Position numbers and translations under genes: made by a program. The notes beneath the pieces are model-generated. The model was not told the origin of the DNA. It saw only the letters and a program-made list of their open reading frames with translations, and did not search any database. DNA of 56,853 bases, taken from assembly GCF_002150765.1 (NCBI RefSeq), contig NZ_MUYM01000097.1, positions 1 through 56,853 on the forward strand, written 5' to 3'. The stretch's first letter is position 1. The number at the start of each line of letters is the position of its first letter. Below, piece by piece: positions 39,333 to 48,454 of this stretch. The stretch is from Lentzea kentuckyensis (GTDB lineage Bacteria > Actinomycetota > Actinomycetes > Mycobacteriales > Pseudonocardiaceae).

Positions 39333-41960
39333 CTACGCCTCCGGCAGCGCGGCCAGGCGCTCGTTGATGCGGGTGATGTCGGCCTCGGCGGTGGCCTTGC
39401 GCTCCTCGATCTTGGCCTTGACGTCGGCGGGCGCCTTGGCGAGGAACGCCTCGTTGCCCAGCTTCTTCGTCGTGCCGTCGAGTTCCTTCTGCGCCGCCGC
39501 GAGGTCCTTCTCGAGGCGCTTGCGCTCGGCCACGACGTCGATCGCGCCGGACAGGTCCAGCTCGACCTTCACCGCGCCCTTGGGCAGGCCGACCTCCAAG
39601 GTGGCGGAGACGGTGAACTCGTCGCCCGGCTCGGTCAGGCGCGTCAGCGAACGGACCGACGGCACCTGGTCGGTCAGGCCGACGCAGCACGCGCCGCGGA
39701 CCTTGCCCGCGACCTTCTGGCCCGGCTTGAGGCCCTGCTCGGAACGGAACCGGCGGATCTCGGTGGCCAGCTTCTTCAGGCCCTCGATCTGGGCAAGAGC
39801 ATCGGCATCGCGCTCGGCGCCGGAAGCGGTGGGCCACGACGCGATGACGAGCGACTCCTCGCCGGTCAGCGCGGTCCACAGCGTCTCGGTGATGAACGGG
39901 ATCGCCGGGTGCAGCAGGCGCAGCAGGACGTCGAGGACGTGGCCCAGGACGGACTGCGTGGCCTCGACGCGGCCGTCCGCGATCTGGACCTTCGCGATCT
40001 CCAGGTACCAGTCGCAGAACTCGTCCCACGTGAAGCTGTACAGCGCCTCGCAGGCACGGGAGAACTGGAACGCCTCGAAGTTGGAGTCCACAGTGGACAC
40101 CAACGCGTCGAGCTCGTCGAGGATCCAGCGGTCGGCCGCCGTCAGCTCGGCACGATCAGGCAGCGGACGGGCCACCGTCGCACCGTTGGCCAGTGCGAAA
40201 CGGGTGGCGTTCCACAGCTTCGTGGTGAAGTTGCGCGAACCGGCCGCCCACTCCTCGGCGACGGCCATGTCCGAACCGGGGTTCGTGCCGCGCAGCAGCG
40301 TGAACCGGGTGGCGTCCGCGCCGTAGCGCTCCATCCAGTCCAGCGGGTCGATGCCGTTGCCCTTGGTCTTCGACATCTTCTTGCCGTACTGGTCCCGGAT
40401 CAGGCCGTGCAGGAAGACGTGGTCGAACGGCTGGACCTCGTCCATCGCGTACAGACCGAACATCATCATCCGGACGACCCAGAAGAACAGGATGTCGTAG
40501 CCGGTCGACAGAACCGAGGTCGGATAGAACTTCTTCAGGTCCTCAGTGGACTCCGGCCAGCCCAGCGTGGAGAACGGCCACAGGCCAGAGGAGAACCACG
40601 TGTCGAGGACGTCCTCGTCCTGCCGCCAGCCCTCACCGGTGGGCGCCTCGTCGTCCGGTCCGACGCAGACGACCTCGCCGTTCGGGCCGTAGAAGACCGG
40701 GATCCGGTGGCCCCACCACAGCTGGCGCGAGATGCACCAGTCGTGCAGGTTGTCGGTCCAGTCGAAGTACCGCTTGTTCAGCTCGGCCGGGTGGATCTTG
40801 GTGCGGCCGTCGCGGACGGCGGCGGACGCGGCCGCCGCGATGCCCTCGACCTTGACCCACCACTGCAGCGACAGGCGCGGTTCGATGACCGTGTCGCACC
40901 GCGAGCAGTGCCCGACGGCGTGGACGTACGGCCGCTTCTCCGCGACGATCCGGCCCTCCGCGCGCAACGCGGCGACGATCGCCGGGCGCGCCTCGAACCG
41001 GTCGAGCCCCTCGAACGGGCCGTGCGCGGTGATGGTCGCGCGGCCGTCCATGATCGTGAGGTTCGGCAGGTTGTGCCGCTGGCCGATCTCGAAGTCGTTC
41101 GGGTCGTGGGCCGGGGTGACCTTGACCGCGCCGGTGCCGAACTTCGGGTCGACGTGCGTGTCGGCGACGATCGGGATGCGGCGGCCGGTCAGCGGCAGCT
41201 CGACCTCGGTGCCGATGAGGTGCTGGTAGCGCTCGTCGTCCGGGTGGACGGCGACCGCGGTGTCACCGAGCATCGTCTCGGCGCGCGTGGTCGCGACGAC
41301 GATCGAGTTCTCGCCATCGCCGTAGCGGATCGAGACGAGCTCGCCGTCGTCCTCGCTGTGGTCGACCTCGACGTCCGACAACGCCGTCTGGCAGCGCGGG
41401 CACCAGTTGATGATCCGCTCGGCCTGGTAGATCAGACCGTCGTCGTACATCTTCTTGAAGATCGTCTGGACGGCGCGCGACAGCCCCTCGTCCATGGTGA
41501 AGCGCTCGCGCGACCAGTCGATGCCGTCGCCGAGCCGCTTCATCTGGTCGAGGATCTTGCCGCCGTACTCCTCTTTCCACTCCCAGACGCGCTCGACGAA
41601 CTTCTCGCGCCCGAGGTCGTGCCGCGACATGCCCTGCTTGGCCAGGTCGCGCTCGACGGCGTTCTGGGTCGCGATGCCCGCGTGGTCCATGCCGGGCAAC
41701 CACAGGACCTCGTAGCCCTGCATGCGGCGACGCCTCGACAGCGCGTCCATCACGCTGTGGTTCATCGCGTGGCCCATGTGGAGCGAGCCGGTGACGTTGG
41801 GCGGGGGCAGCACGATCGTGAACGGCGGCTTGTCGCTCTTGACGTCCGCCTCGAAGTACCGCCGGTCGACCCACCGCTGGTACAGCTCCGCCTCTACCTC
41901 CGCCGGAGTCCACGCGGCGGGGAGGTCAGGACGCTGGGTTGCGGTGTCGAGTTCAGTCAC
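39333..41960 (-). CDS. valS: Valyl-tRNA synthetase
   Basis: 875 residues. Seen: HIGH-type signature PPNVTGSLHMGHA, an editing CP1 domain (about 190-320), KMSKS as KKMSKTKGNGIDPLDW, and a C-terminal coiled-coil tRNA-binding tail from about 810 (Lys/Glu-rich). Full length. GTG at 41960 was chosen; a TTG three codons earlier is also in frame. A TAGACT hexamer lies 8 bases upstream, so a leaderless start is possible. No T-box was found. The upstream 263 bp contains the foldback element at 42008-42183. Confidence 0.98.
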   Translation of the reverse strand: MTELDTATQRPDLPAAWTPAEVEAELYQRWVDRRYFEADVKSDKPPFTIVLPPPNVTGSLHMGHAMNHSVMDALSRRRRMQGYEVLWLPGMDHAGIATQNAVERDLAKQGMSRHDLGREKFVERVWEWKEEYGGKILDQMKRLGDGIDWSRERFTMDEGLSRAVQTIFKKMYDDGLIYQAERIINWCPRCQTALSDVEVDHSEDDGELVSIRYGDGENSIVVATTRAETMLGDTAVAVHPDDERYQHLIGTEVELPLTGRRIPIVADTHVDPKFGTGAVKVTPAHDPNDFEIGQRHNLPNLTIMDGRATITAHGPFEGLDRFEARPAIVAALRAEGRIVAEKRPYVHAVGHCSRCDTVIEPRLSLQWWVKVEGIAAAASAAVRDGRTKIHPAELNKRYFDWTDNLHDWCISRQLWWGHRIPVFYGPNGEVVCVGPDDEAPTGEGWRQDEDVLDTWFSSGLWPFSTLGWPESTEDLKKFYPTSVLSTGYDILFFWVVRMMMFGLYAMDEVQPFDHVFLHGLIRDQYGKKMSKTKGNGIDPLDWMERYGADATRFTLLRGTNPGSDMAVAEEWAAGSRNFTTKLWNATRFALANGATVARPLPDRAELTAADRWILDELDALVSTVDSNFEAFQFSRACEALYSFTWDEFCDWYLEIAKVQIADGRVEATQSVLGHVLDVLLRLLHPAIPFITETLWTALTGEESLVIASWPTASGAERDADALAQIEGLKKLATEIRRFRSEQGLKPGQKVAGKVRGACCVGLTDQVPSVRSLTRLTEPGDEFTVSATLEVGLPKGAVKVELDLSGAIDVVAERKRLEKDLAAAQKELDGTTKKLGNEAFLAKAPADVKAKIEERKATAEADITRINERLAALPEA

Positions 41961-42007
41961 AGCTGTCAAGTCTACGGAGGCGGGGGTATCGACTTGAATC
42001 GAGATAC

Positions 42008-42183
42008 CTGCTAGGGCCTGTATCGAGGTCTGGGTTCGATGAGAGTCGCGCCTGAGGTGGTTCCTGGCGGTGCGGACGAGCGGTCCGCATACCGGTGTTG
42101 TATGTGGGCCGTTCGGCCGTGCCGCCAGGGGCCGCCTCAGGCCCGGCTATCGCGAAGCCAGACCTCGATACAGGCCCCAGCGG
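42008..42183. repeat. Long near-palindromic foldback (MITE-like) element
   Basis: The left arm (from about 42008) and right arm (to about 42183) are imperfect reverse complements over nearly their whole length, about 75-80 bases each, centred at 42095/42096. The outermost blocks match almost perfectly: CTAGGGCCTGTATCGAGGTC on the left and, inverted, CTGGGGCCTGTATCGAGGTC on the right; inner blocks (CCTGAGG, CCTGGCGG, GCATAC) also pair. No open frame of note lies inside and no clear target duplication was seen at the edges. It sits in the divergent valS/unknown-gene region. Confidence 0.8.
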
Positions 42184-42223
42184 CGACAGGCAACCTTCAC
42201 AGGCCCGCGAACGTGCTGTTCTC

Positions 42224-42922
42224 GTGAACAACAAGGTGGTGTCCACCGTCGCGTTGCTCGTCATCGGCGCGGTGCTTCTCGGGCTCTACCTGCGAGCTCA
42301 AGCGCCCTCGGTGAACGTGCGGATCCCGTTCGCCGGCACGCCTGCCGAGCAGTGGCAGGACGGCGCCGACGGCATCAGCGTGCCGGGTCCCGACCCCGTC
42401 TACGAGCAGGTGCGGCAGGCCCTCGTCGCGTCGCGGACGGACCCGGTGATGATCAGCGAGCACAAACCCGACAGGTTCCTGGCGATGCTCGCACCGGACG
42501 TGCGCGACCAGGTGGCCCGCGACCTCCCCGGCTGGACCACCCGGCTCAAGCCGGGCACGAGGCTGATCGGCCTGAAGGTGTCCGGGAAGATGACGCTGGG
42601 CCAGAAGAACGGCTACCCGGCCGTGGTGACCGACTACGTGTTCGCCTACGCGTTCGAGCCGCCGGATCCGGGGAAGCTGCGCAGCCAGATGGAGATGGTC
42701 GCGGCCAGCCGCCAGCAGGTGACGTTCACGGTCACGCCGGCCGGGCTGTGGCCCTCCGACGCCGCGGGTTTCCAGTACTCGATCGCGTGCAGGGCGGCAC
42801 GGGACGGGTTCCTCGCGCCGCAGTTCACGGAGCCGGCCGCACCGGACGACGGCGTCACGAAGGACGACCGCAGGTACTTCACCACGGACAGCAGCGTGCC
42901 GACCGAGAACACCTGCGATTGA
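42224..42922 (+). CDS. Membrane-anchored protein of unknown function
   Basis: 232 residues. Seen: one N-terminal transmembrane helix (about 8-24, VALLVIGAVLLGLYL) and an extracytoplasmic domain of mixed alpha/beta composition with two Cys (IACR, NTCD) that could form a disulfide. No family recognised. The start is GTG at 42224; an upstream in-frame run lies inside the foldback element and is unlikely to be coding. Shine-Dalgarno weak. A GTGACGGC inverted repeat starts 28 bases after the stop. Confidence 0.7.
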   Translation: MNNKVVSTVALLVIGAVLLGLYLRAQAPSVNVRIPFAGTPAEQWQDGADGISVPGPDPVYEQVRQALVASRTDPVMISEHKPDRFLAMLAPDVRDQVARDLPGWTTRLKPGTRLIGLKVSGKMTLGQKNGYPAVVTDYVFAYAFEPPDPGKLRSQMEMVAASRQQVTFTVTPAGLWPSDAAGFQYSIACRAARDGFLAPQFTEPAAPDDGVTKDDRRYFTTDSSVPTENTCD

Positions 42923-42949
42923 TCACCCTTTCAGAGGTGCCGGGCAGGA

Positions 42950-42975
42950 GTGACGGCGATCACAATTGCCGTCAC
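42950..42975. promoter_or_regulatory. Inverted repeat with embedded CRP-like site before the YdeP gene
   Basis: GTGACGGC (42950-42957) and GCCGTCAC (42968-42975) form an 8-bp perfect inverted repeat with a 10-base loop. The left part also reads GTGA-N6-TCAC (42950-42963), matching the core of the CRP/GlxR consensus. It could terminate the upstream gene or regulate the oxidoreductase 95 bp downstream. Confidence 0.4.
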
Positions 42976-43069
42976 GGACCGTTGAACCCCTTGGGGCCCG
43001 TGACGACGACGCCGCCGCGTTCTTCGGGGGCGCTGGCGGCGCCGACGTCGATCAGCGAAGAATGAAGCC

Positions 43070-45355
43070 ATGAGCAGCAAGCCCCCGCAGCACGACGTCG
43101 ACGAGTCCGCGCTCGAAGTCACCACCCCCAAGACATGGGCAGCGGGTATTCCCGGTGTGCTCGTGTCGCTCGACCGCGCGGTCGAGCAGATGGGTGTCGG
43201 GCGCACCGTCAAGACGTTGCGACTGCTCAACCAGCGTGAAGGTTTCGACTGTCCCGGTTGCGCGTGGCCGGAGCCGCAGGGCCACCGCAAGATGGCGGAG
43301 TTCTGCGAGAACGGCGCCAAGGCCGTCGCCGAGGAAGCCACCAAACGACGGATCGGGCCGGCGTTCTTCGCCGAGCACTCGGTGGAGAGCCTCGCGACCA
43401 AGACGGACTACTGGCTCGGCCAGCAGGGCAGGCTCACCGAGCCGATGGTCCTCAAGCCCGGTGCCACGCACTACACGCCGATCAGCTGGGACGCCGCGTT
43501 CACGCTGGTCGCGGAAGAGCTGAACGCCCTGTCCTCACCCGATGAGGCGATCTTCTACACGTCGGGCCGCACCAGCAACGAGGCCGCGTTCCTCTACCAG
43601 CTGCTGGTCCGCTCGTTCGGCACCAACAACCTGCCGGACTGCTCGAACATGTGCCACGAGTCCTCCGGCGCCGCGCTGAACGAGACCATCGGCATCGGCA
43701 AGGGCTCAGTGTCGATCAAGGACTTCGACCTCGCCGACCTGATCGTGGTCGTCGGCCAGAACCCCGGCACGAACCACCCGCGCATGCTCAGCGCGCTGGA
43801 GGACGCCAAGAAGAACGGCGCGAAGATCATCGCCGTGAACCCGCTGCCGGAAGCGGGCCTGATGCGGTTCAAGAACCCGCAGAACGTCGCCGGCGTCGTC
43901 GGCAGGGGCACCGCGCTGTGCGACGAGTTCGTGCAGATCAAGGTCGGCGGAGACCAGGCGCTGTTCCAGGCGATCGGTCACCTCCTGCTGGAGTGGGACA
44001 AGATCGACAGGGAGTTCATCTCCAGCGTCACGCACGGCTTCGAGGAGTACGCGGCGAGCGTGCGCGACCTCGACTGGGACCGTGTGCTCACCGCGACCGG
44101 CCTCACCCGCGAGCAGATCACCCGCGTGGCCGGCATGTTCGTCGACTCGCAACGCACGATCGCCTGCTGGGCCATGGGTCTCACGCAGCACAAGCACAGC
44201 GTGCCGACCATCCGCGAGGTCACGAACGTGATGTTCCTGCGCGGCATGATCGGCAAGCCGGGCGCGGGCCTGTGCCCCGTGCGCGGCCACTCGAACGTGC
44301 AGGGCGACCGGACGATGGGCATCTACGAGAAGATGCCGGAGAAGTTCCTGCTGGCACTGGAGACCGAGTTCGGCATCCCGGTGCCGCGCAAGCACGGTTT
44401 CGACACCGTCGACGCGATCAACGCCATGCGCCACGGCCGCGGCAAGGTGTTCATCGCGATGGGCGGCAACTTCGTCAGCGCCACCCCGGACACCCCGGTG
44501 ACCGAGAAGGCGCTGGAGCAGTGCTCGTTGACCGTGCACGTCTCGACGAAGCTCAACCGCTCGCACGTGATCCACGGCCGTACCGCGCTGATCCTGCCCG
44601 CCTTGGGACGCACCGAGAGCGACGTGCAGCACTCGGGCGAGCAGTTCGTGACGGTCGAGGACTCGATGTCGGTCGTGCACCGCTCGCGTGGCCGGTTGAA
44701 GCCCGCGTCGGACCAGTTGCTGTCCGAGATCTCGATCGTCTGCCGTCTCGCACGCAAGACGCTCGGTGCCTCACACCCCGTTGCGTGGGAAACGTTCGAG
44801 AAGGACTACGACATCATCCGCGAGCACATCTCTCGCGTGGTGCCGGGTTGCACGGACTACAACACGCGCGTGCGTCAGCCCGACGGTTTCGTGCTGCCGC
44901 ACCCGCCGCGTGACTCGCGAGAGTTCGCCACGGCGACCGGCAAGGCGAACTTCACCGCGAACGAGCTGACGGTGCTGGAGGCGCCGGAGGGCCGGTTGCT
45001 GATGCAGACCCTGCGCAGCCACGACCAGTACAACACCACGATCTACGGCCTGGACGACCGCTACCGGGGCGTGAAGGACGGCCGGCGCGTGGTGTTCGTG
45101 AACCCCGACGACATCAAGGAGCTCGGGTTCTCCGACGGTCAGATGGTCAACATCATCTCGGAGTGGAAGGACGACCCGACGGGCGTTGTGGAACGCCGCG
45201 CCGAGTCGTTCCGGATCGTCTCGTACCCGACCGCGCGGGGCTGCGCGGCCACGTACTTCCCCGAGGCGAACCCCTTGGTGCCGTTGGACTCCAAGGCGGA
45301 CATCTCGGGGACTCCGACCTCCAAGTCGGTGATCGTGCGGCTGGAAGCTATTTGA
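43070..45355 (+). CDS. FdhF/YdeP-type molybdopterin oxidoreductase
   Basis: 761 residues. Seen: the YdeP-group N-terminal iron-sulfur-like motif DCPGCAWPEP, then MoCo-binding segments (GRTSNEAAFLYQ, SNMCHESSGAAL, VVVGQNPGTNHPR, GMIGKPGAGLCPVRGHSNVQG) and a C-terminal molydopterin-dinucleotide-binding domain (MQTLRSHDQYNTTIYG). Known relatives include E. coli YdeP, linked to acid resistance; true formate dehydrogenase activity is not shown. No beta or gamma subunit is nearby. fdhD, the sulfur-insertion protein this class usually needs, is 5.7 kb downstream. Its 3' end overlaps the convergent GH28-like gene by 8 bases. Confidence 0.92.
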   Translation: MSSKPPQHDVDESALEVTTPKTWAAGIPGVLVSLDRAVEQMGVGRTVKTLRLLNQREGFDCPGCAWPEPQGHRKMAEFCENGAKAVAEEATKRRIGPAFFAEHSVESLATKTDYWLGQQGRLTEPMVLKPGATHYTPISWDAAFTLVAEELNALSSPDEAIFYTSGRTSNEAAFLYQLLVRSFGTNNLPDCSNMCHESSGAALNETIGIGKGSVSIKDFDLADLIVVVGQNPGTNHPRMLSALEDAKKNGAKIIAVNPLPEAGLMRFKNPQNVAGVVGRGTALCDEFVQIKVGGDQALFQAIGHLLLEWDKIDREFISSVTHGFEEYAASVRDLDWDRVLTATGLTREQITRVAGMFVDSQRTIACWAMGLTQHKHSVPTIREVTNVMFLRGMIGKPGAGLCPVRGHSNVQGDRTMGIYEKMPEKFLLALETEFGIPVPRKHGFDTVDAINAMRHGRGKVFIAMGGNFVSATPDTPVTEKALEQCSLTVHVSTKLNRSHVIHGRTALILPALGRTESDVQHSGEQFVTVEDSMSVVHRSRGRLKPASDQLLSEISIVCRLARKTLGASHPVAWETFEKDYDIIREHISRVVPGCTDYNTRVRQPDGFVLPHPPRDSREFATATGKANFTANELTVLEAPEGRLLMQTLRSHDQYNTTIYGLDDRYRGVKDGRRVVFVNPDDIKELGFSDGQMVNIISEWKDDPTGVVERRAESFRIVSYPTARGCAATYFPEANPLVPLDSKADISGTPTSKSVIVRLEAI

Positions 45356-47540
45356 TGATCACACTGTAGTTGCTGGCACCACCGTTGGGTCCCAGTTGGA
45401 CCTCTCCCGCCGGGAAGCCCTTGGCGTACAGGCGGAAGGTCTTCGGGGACCCTTCGGTGTTGACCAGCTGCAGGCCGCTGTCGAGCCACAGCGCGTCCAT
45501 CCACGGACGTTTGCCCAGCCGCATGTCGACCGCGACGTAGACCACCGCGTCGCGGTTGATCGTGAAGCGCGCCAACGGGTTCTGCGTCGCGGACTTCGAG
45601 TCGTTGGCGGTGCGGACCCACTGCGCGCCCGCCACCTCCGCCGGCACCGAGCTGAACGTGAAGTCGCGGTCGCCGTACTGCGCGACGCCGGTCCGCAGGT
45701 TCGTCTGCAACGACCAGTCCGCCGCGTTCCCGGTGTCCGCCACCGAAAGCCCGCTCAGCACCAACTCGTCCGGCGCGTCACCGATCGTCAGCTTGGCGAT
45801 GGCGGACTTCGTGATCGCGCCCGCCGTGCCGGTCACGGTGATGTTCGACGTGCCTTGCGGGGTGCCCGGCAGCGTCGCCACAGTCATCACCGAGGTGTCA
45901 CCGGGGTTCACGGTCTGCGGGTTGAACTGGACCACCGCGCTGGCCGGGATGTTCTCGGCGTCCAGCGTGATCGGGCCCGGAGCACCCGTCGCGGTCGTGC
46001 GGATCGCGTACGACGCGGTCTCGCCGGGCTGGATCGTCCGTGCGGCCGGGTCGACGGTGAGGCTGAAGTCGTTGCTGACACCGCACTTCTCGGTCGAACC
46101 GGTGTTCTGGACCCGCGGCGAACCGCTGTTGCGGACGCAGAACCCGTTGGTGTTGCGGAACAGGAAATCCGTCGGGCTGCTGGTGCCGCGCTCCCAGCCG
46201 AACGTGTCGAACAGCAGGTCCGTCGAGTTGTCGGCGATCACCGCGGGCCGGCCGTCGTTGCTGGTGAACGAGACCGCGCTGCCTCCCACCCACTTGATGC
46301 GGTCGGCATACCGGACGTACCAGCCGTACGCGGGCCGCGTGCCGATGCTGTTCGGGTTGTAGTTGGTGCGGTCGTTGCTCGGCGGGCTGGTCGACATGGT
46401 GCCGTTGCCGCCGGGCACGTTGATCTTGACGTTGGTGAACGTCACGTCCGTGACGTGACCGTCGACGTCACCCATGATCGTGGGGCTGAACGACGGCGAG
46501 GCACCGTTGATCGTGATGTTGTCGTAGGTGATGTTCTTGATCGTGCCGACGCCGGGGCTGTTCCCGCAGCGTTTGCGGGCGCCGACCTTGAGCATGATCG
46601 GCGACCGCACGCCGCTGACGGTGATGTCCCGGTAGTGCACGTCGGAGATGACCGAGCCGTCCATCGACACGAGCCCAAGCCCGGACTTGTTGGAACCCTT
46701 GATGTCGATCCGCTGGAAGTCGTAGCCGGTGAAGTCACCGCACGTCTCCGAGCCGAACATCAACGCGTTGCAACACCCCGCGCTGAGCTTCGTGTCGTAC
46801 ACCTTCACGTTGCCGTTGCTCAGCTTCTGCCCGAGCGCGTAGTCGCTCTTGAACGCCAACGCGTCGTCGTTGCCCGCGAAGTTGCCGTTGGTGATCGTCA
46901 CGTTCGTGGTGCTGATGACGTTCCAACCGTCGCGGTCGCTCGCGGTGTCGATCGTCAGGCGGTCGCTGACCACGTTCTTGCAGCCGTTGATCAGCATCGC
47001 GAAGTGCCCACCGCGGCGCAGTTTGATGCCGCTGACCGTGAGGTTCTCGCAGCGCGTCAACGAGATGATCTTGTCGGCCTGCCCGCTGTCCGGGTTGCCG
47101 GTGATCAGCGCGCCACCACCGTCGATCGTGCCGGAGCCGACGAAGCCGATGTTGGTCAGCCGGTCGCCCCAGATCATGGCGTTGTGGAAGTGGCTGTGCC
47201 CGTAGTCCTGGTACTTGTCGTTGGGATTCGGCTCTGGCTTGTCGTACCCGCTGCCACTCGCGCCCATGATCGTGGCGCCCGCGTCGAGCTGCAGCGTCAC
47301 GTTGCTCTTCATGTGGATCGAGTTGGGCGAGCGGTACGTGCCGGACGGGAACCGCACCGTGCCGCCGCCCGCGCTGTTCGCCGCCGTGATCGCCCTGTCG
47401 ATTGCCGCCGTGTCGTTGGCGCTGCCGTTGCCGACGGCGCCGTAGTCCTTGACGTTGAACTCCGCTGCTTGAGCGGGTTCCGCCAGCACTGCCACAGCCA
47501 ACAGTGCCGCCATCGCCGCCGTGCCGAGTCTCCGGAACAC
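45348..47540 (-). CDS. Secreted GH28-like parallel beta-helix enzyme
   Basis: 730 residues. Seen: a signal peptide (about 1-25, ending PAQA-AE), an N-terminal KDYGAVGNGSANDTAAIDRAI motif of pectate-lyase/GH28 proteins, a long beta-helix (about 30-430) with GNDDALAFKS corresponding to the catalytic Asp pair and a GSETC turn; a linker domain with an NEW3-like segment (about 470-560, IPASAVVQFNP); and a C-terminal domain of about 140 residues. Likely acts on plant or microbial polysaccharide, but the GH28 catalytic pattern is only partly conserved, so the exact activity is open. GTG at 47540 preceded by GAGGGGAG. Confidence 0.85.
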   Translation of the reverse strand: MFRRLGTAAMAALLAVAVLAEPAQAAEFNVKDYGAVGNGSANDTAAIDRAITAANSAGGGTVRFPSGTYRSPNSIHMKSNVTLQLDAGATIMGASGSGYDKPEPNPNDKYQDYGHSHFHNAMIWGDRLTNIGFVGSGTIDGGGALITGNPDSGQADKIISLTRCENLTVSGIKLRRGGHFAMLINGCKNVVSDRLTIDTASDRDGWNVISTTNVTITNGNFAGNDDALAFKSDYALGQKLSNGNVKVYDTKLSAGCCNALMFGSETCGDFTGYDFQRIDIKGSNKSGLGLVSMDGSVISDVHYRDITVSGVRSPIMLKVGARKRCGNSPGVGTIKNITYDNITINGASPSFSPTIMGDVDGHVTDVTFTNVKINVPGGNGTMSTSPPSNDRTNYNPNSIGTRPAYGWYVRYADRIKWVGGSAVSFTSNDGRPAVIADNSTDLLFDTFGWERGTSSPTDFLFRNTNGFCVRNSGSPRVQNTGSTEKCGVSNDFSLTVDPAARTIQPGETASYAIRTTATGAPGPITLDAENIPASAVVQFNPQTVNPGDTSVMTVATLPGTPQGTSNITVTGTAGAITKSAIAKLTIGDAPDELVLSGLSVADTGNAADWSLQTNLRTGVAQYGDRDFTFSSVPAEVAGAQWVRTANDSKSATQNPLARFTINRDAVVYVAVDMRLGKRPWMDALWLDSGLQLVNTEGSPKTFRLYAKGFPAGEVQLGPNGGASNYSVIIK

Positions 47541-47606
47541 CGATGTTCTCCCCTCGGTCGAGGTGAAACTTGGTGAAAACCTTTACAGCGGCGGCGAGTG
47601 CACACG

Positions 47607-47798
47607 CTACGCCGGTCGAACGCGACCGAACAGCCTCCAGCGGCGGCGCCCCGACGCGAGCAGCCCACTCCCGACCCTGCCCACTGGCTTGGCGGCAGCT
47701 TCCTCAGGTGCGCGAACGAGCCGCCGGGCGGCCGCGTCAGCCTCCAACTCGTCCTGCCTCATCTTCGCGATAGCAAACGCGTGGTCGTGCGACAACAT
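47607..47798 (-). CDS. Small protein linked to an ArsR-type regulator
   Basis: 63 residues. Seen: an N-terminal helix MLSHDHAFAIAKMRQDEL with Asp/Glu and Ala-rich repeats, then an Arg-rich C-terminus (RRRWRLFGRVR). GAGGGGA lies 6 bases before the ATG. It begins 26 bp after the ArsR-type gene and is probably cotranscribed. Short proteins with this N-terminal pattern are common in actinobacteria but of unknown role. Confidence 0.65.
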   Translation of the reverse strand: MLSHDHAFAIAKMRQDELEADAAARRLVRAPEEAAAKPVGRVGSGLLASGRRRWRLFGRVRPA

Positions 47799-47824
47799 GG
47801 CGAATCCCCTCAACTCGGACTGAC

Positions 47825-48382
47825 TTACTCAGACGAAACGGTTGTACTCACGAAGAAGCGCACCGCCCGAGAGCCTTCAGGTCGCAGCTCCGGGTTCTCC
47901 ACGCGCTCGTCGTAGCGGTCGAGCAACGCCCGCACCTCACGCTGGACCTCGCGCAACTCCTCGCGCGTCATGAACGTCGTCGTGCTGATGACGCCGTAGT
48001 GGTCGCGCCACTCGTCCGACAGATGCTCGTGCTGACGCGCGTACTCGCGGATGCGCTCGAACTCCTGGTCCAGATAGGCCATCTCGGCGGCTTCGGCGGC
48101 CATCATGCCCTCGTCGTCGAGTCCTTCGGCCGAGATCATCTGATGCCGCTTGACGATCCGCCACGGCTTCTGCCTGCCAGGACCTTCCACCTCCGCCACA
48201 AAGCCGTACTTGGCCAGCATGTTCAGGTGGTACGAGCAGCTGGCGACACTCTCACCGAGCTTCGCCGAGCACTGCGTGGCGGTGCTCGGCCCCTGCTCGG
48301 TGAGCAGGTTGATCAGCTTCCACCGGAACGGATGCGAGAGCGCCCGGAGAACTTTGGGGTCAGTGATGGGAGCGTCCGTCAT
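47825..48382 (-). CDS. ArsR-like winged-helix regulator
   Basis: 185 residues. Seen: an N-terminal winged helix with DPKVLRALSHPFRWKLINLL and STATQCSAKLGESVASCSYHL, AKYGFVAEVEGPGRQKPWR, then a helical C-terminal half with a Glu/Arg-rich coiled stretch (REELREVQREVRALLDRYDE). This is the HTH_20-type ArsR group, common near efflux or stress genes. TACGGT lies 6 bases before the ATG with no Shine-Dalgarno, so a leaderless transcript is likely. A CAAGGTTCCTTG palindrome overlaps the probable -35 region. Confidence 0.9.
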   Translation of the reverse strand: MTDAPITDPKVLRALSHPFRWKLINLLTEQGPSTATQCSAKLGESVASCSYHLNMLAKYGFVAEVEGPGRQKPWRIVKRHQMISAEGLDDEGMMAAEAAEMAYLDQEFERIREYARQHEHLSDEWRDHYGVISTTTFMTREELREVQREVRALLDRYDERVENPELRPEGSRAVRFFVSTTVSSE

Positions 48383-48415
48383 GGCACCACCGTACGCGTA
48401 TCAATAAACCTTTAG

Positions 48416-48427
48416 CAAGGTTCCTTG
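48416..48427. promoter_or_regulatory. Palindrome shared by the arsR-like and DUF2238 promoters
   Basis: CAAGG-TT-CCTTG is a perfect 5+5 inverted repeat. Leftward it overlaps a TTGCTA-like -35 (18 bases from TACGGT); rightward it precedes an AT-rich TATAAA box 6 bases before the DUF2238 ATG. It is placed to let the regulator control both directions. Confidence 0.5.
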
Positions 48428-48454
48428 ATATATAAATCCTGATATAAAAGCCGC

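Noticed and set aside
41961..42223. A T-box riboswitch ahead of valS
   Set aside because: The T-box core sequence (AGGGTGGnACCGCG-like) was not found on the valS-sense strand; the fold is explained by the inverted repeat.
42095..42223. Upstream in-frame extension of the membrane-anchored protein
   Set aside because: It lies within the foldback element and reads as inverted-repeat sequence; the GTG at 42224 gives a normal membrane-anchor N-terminus.
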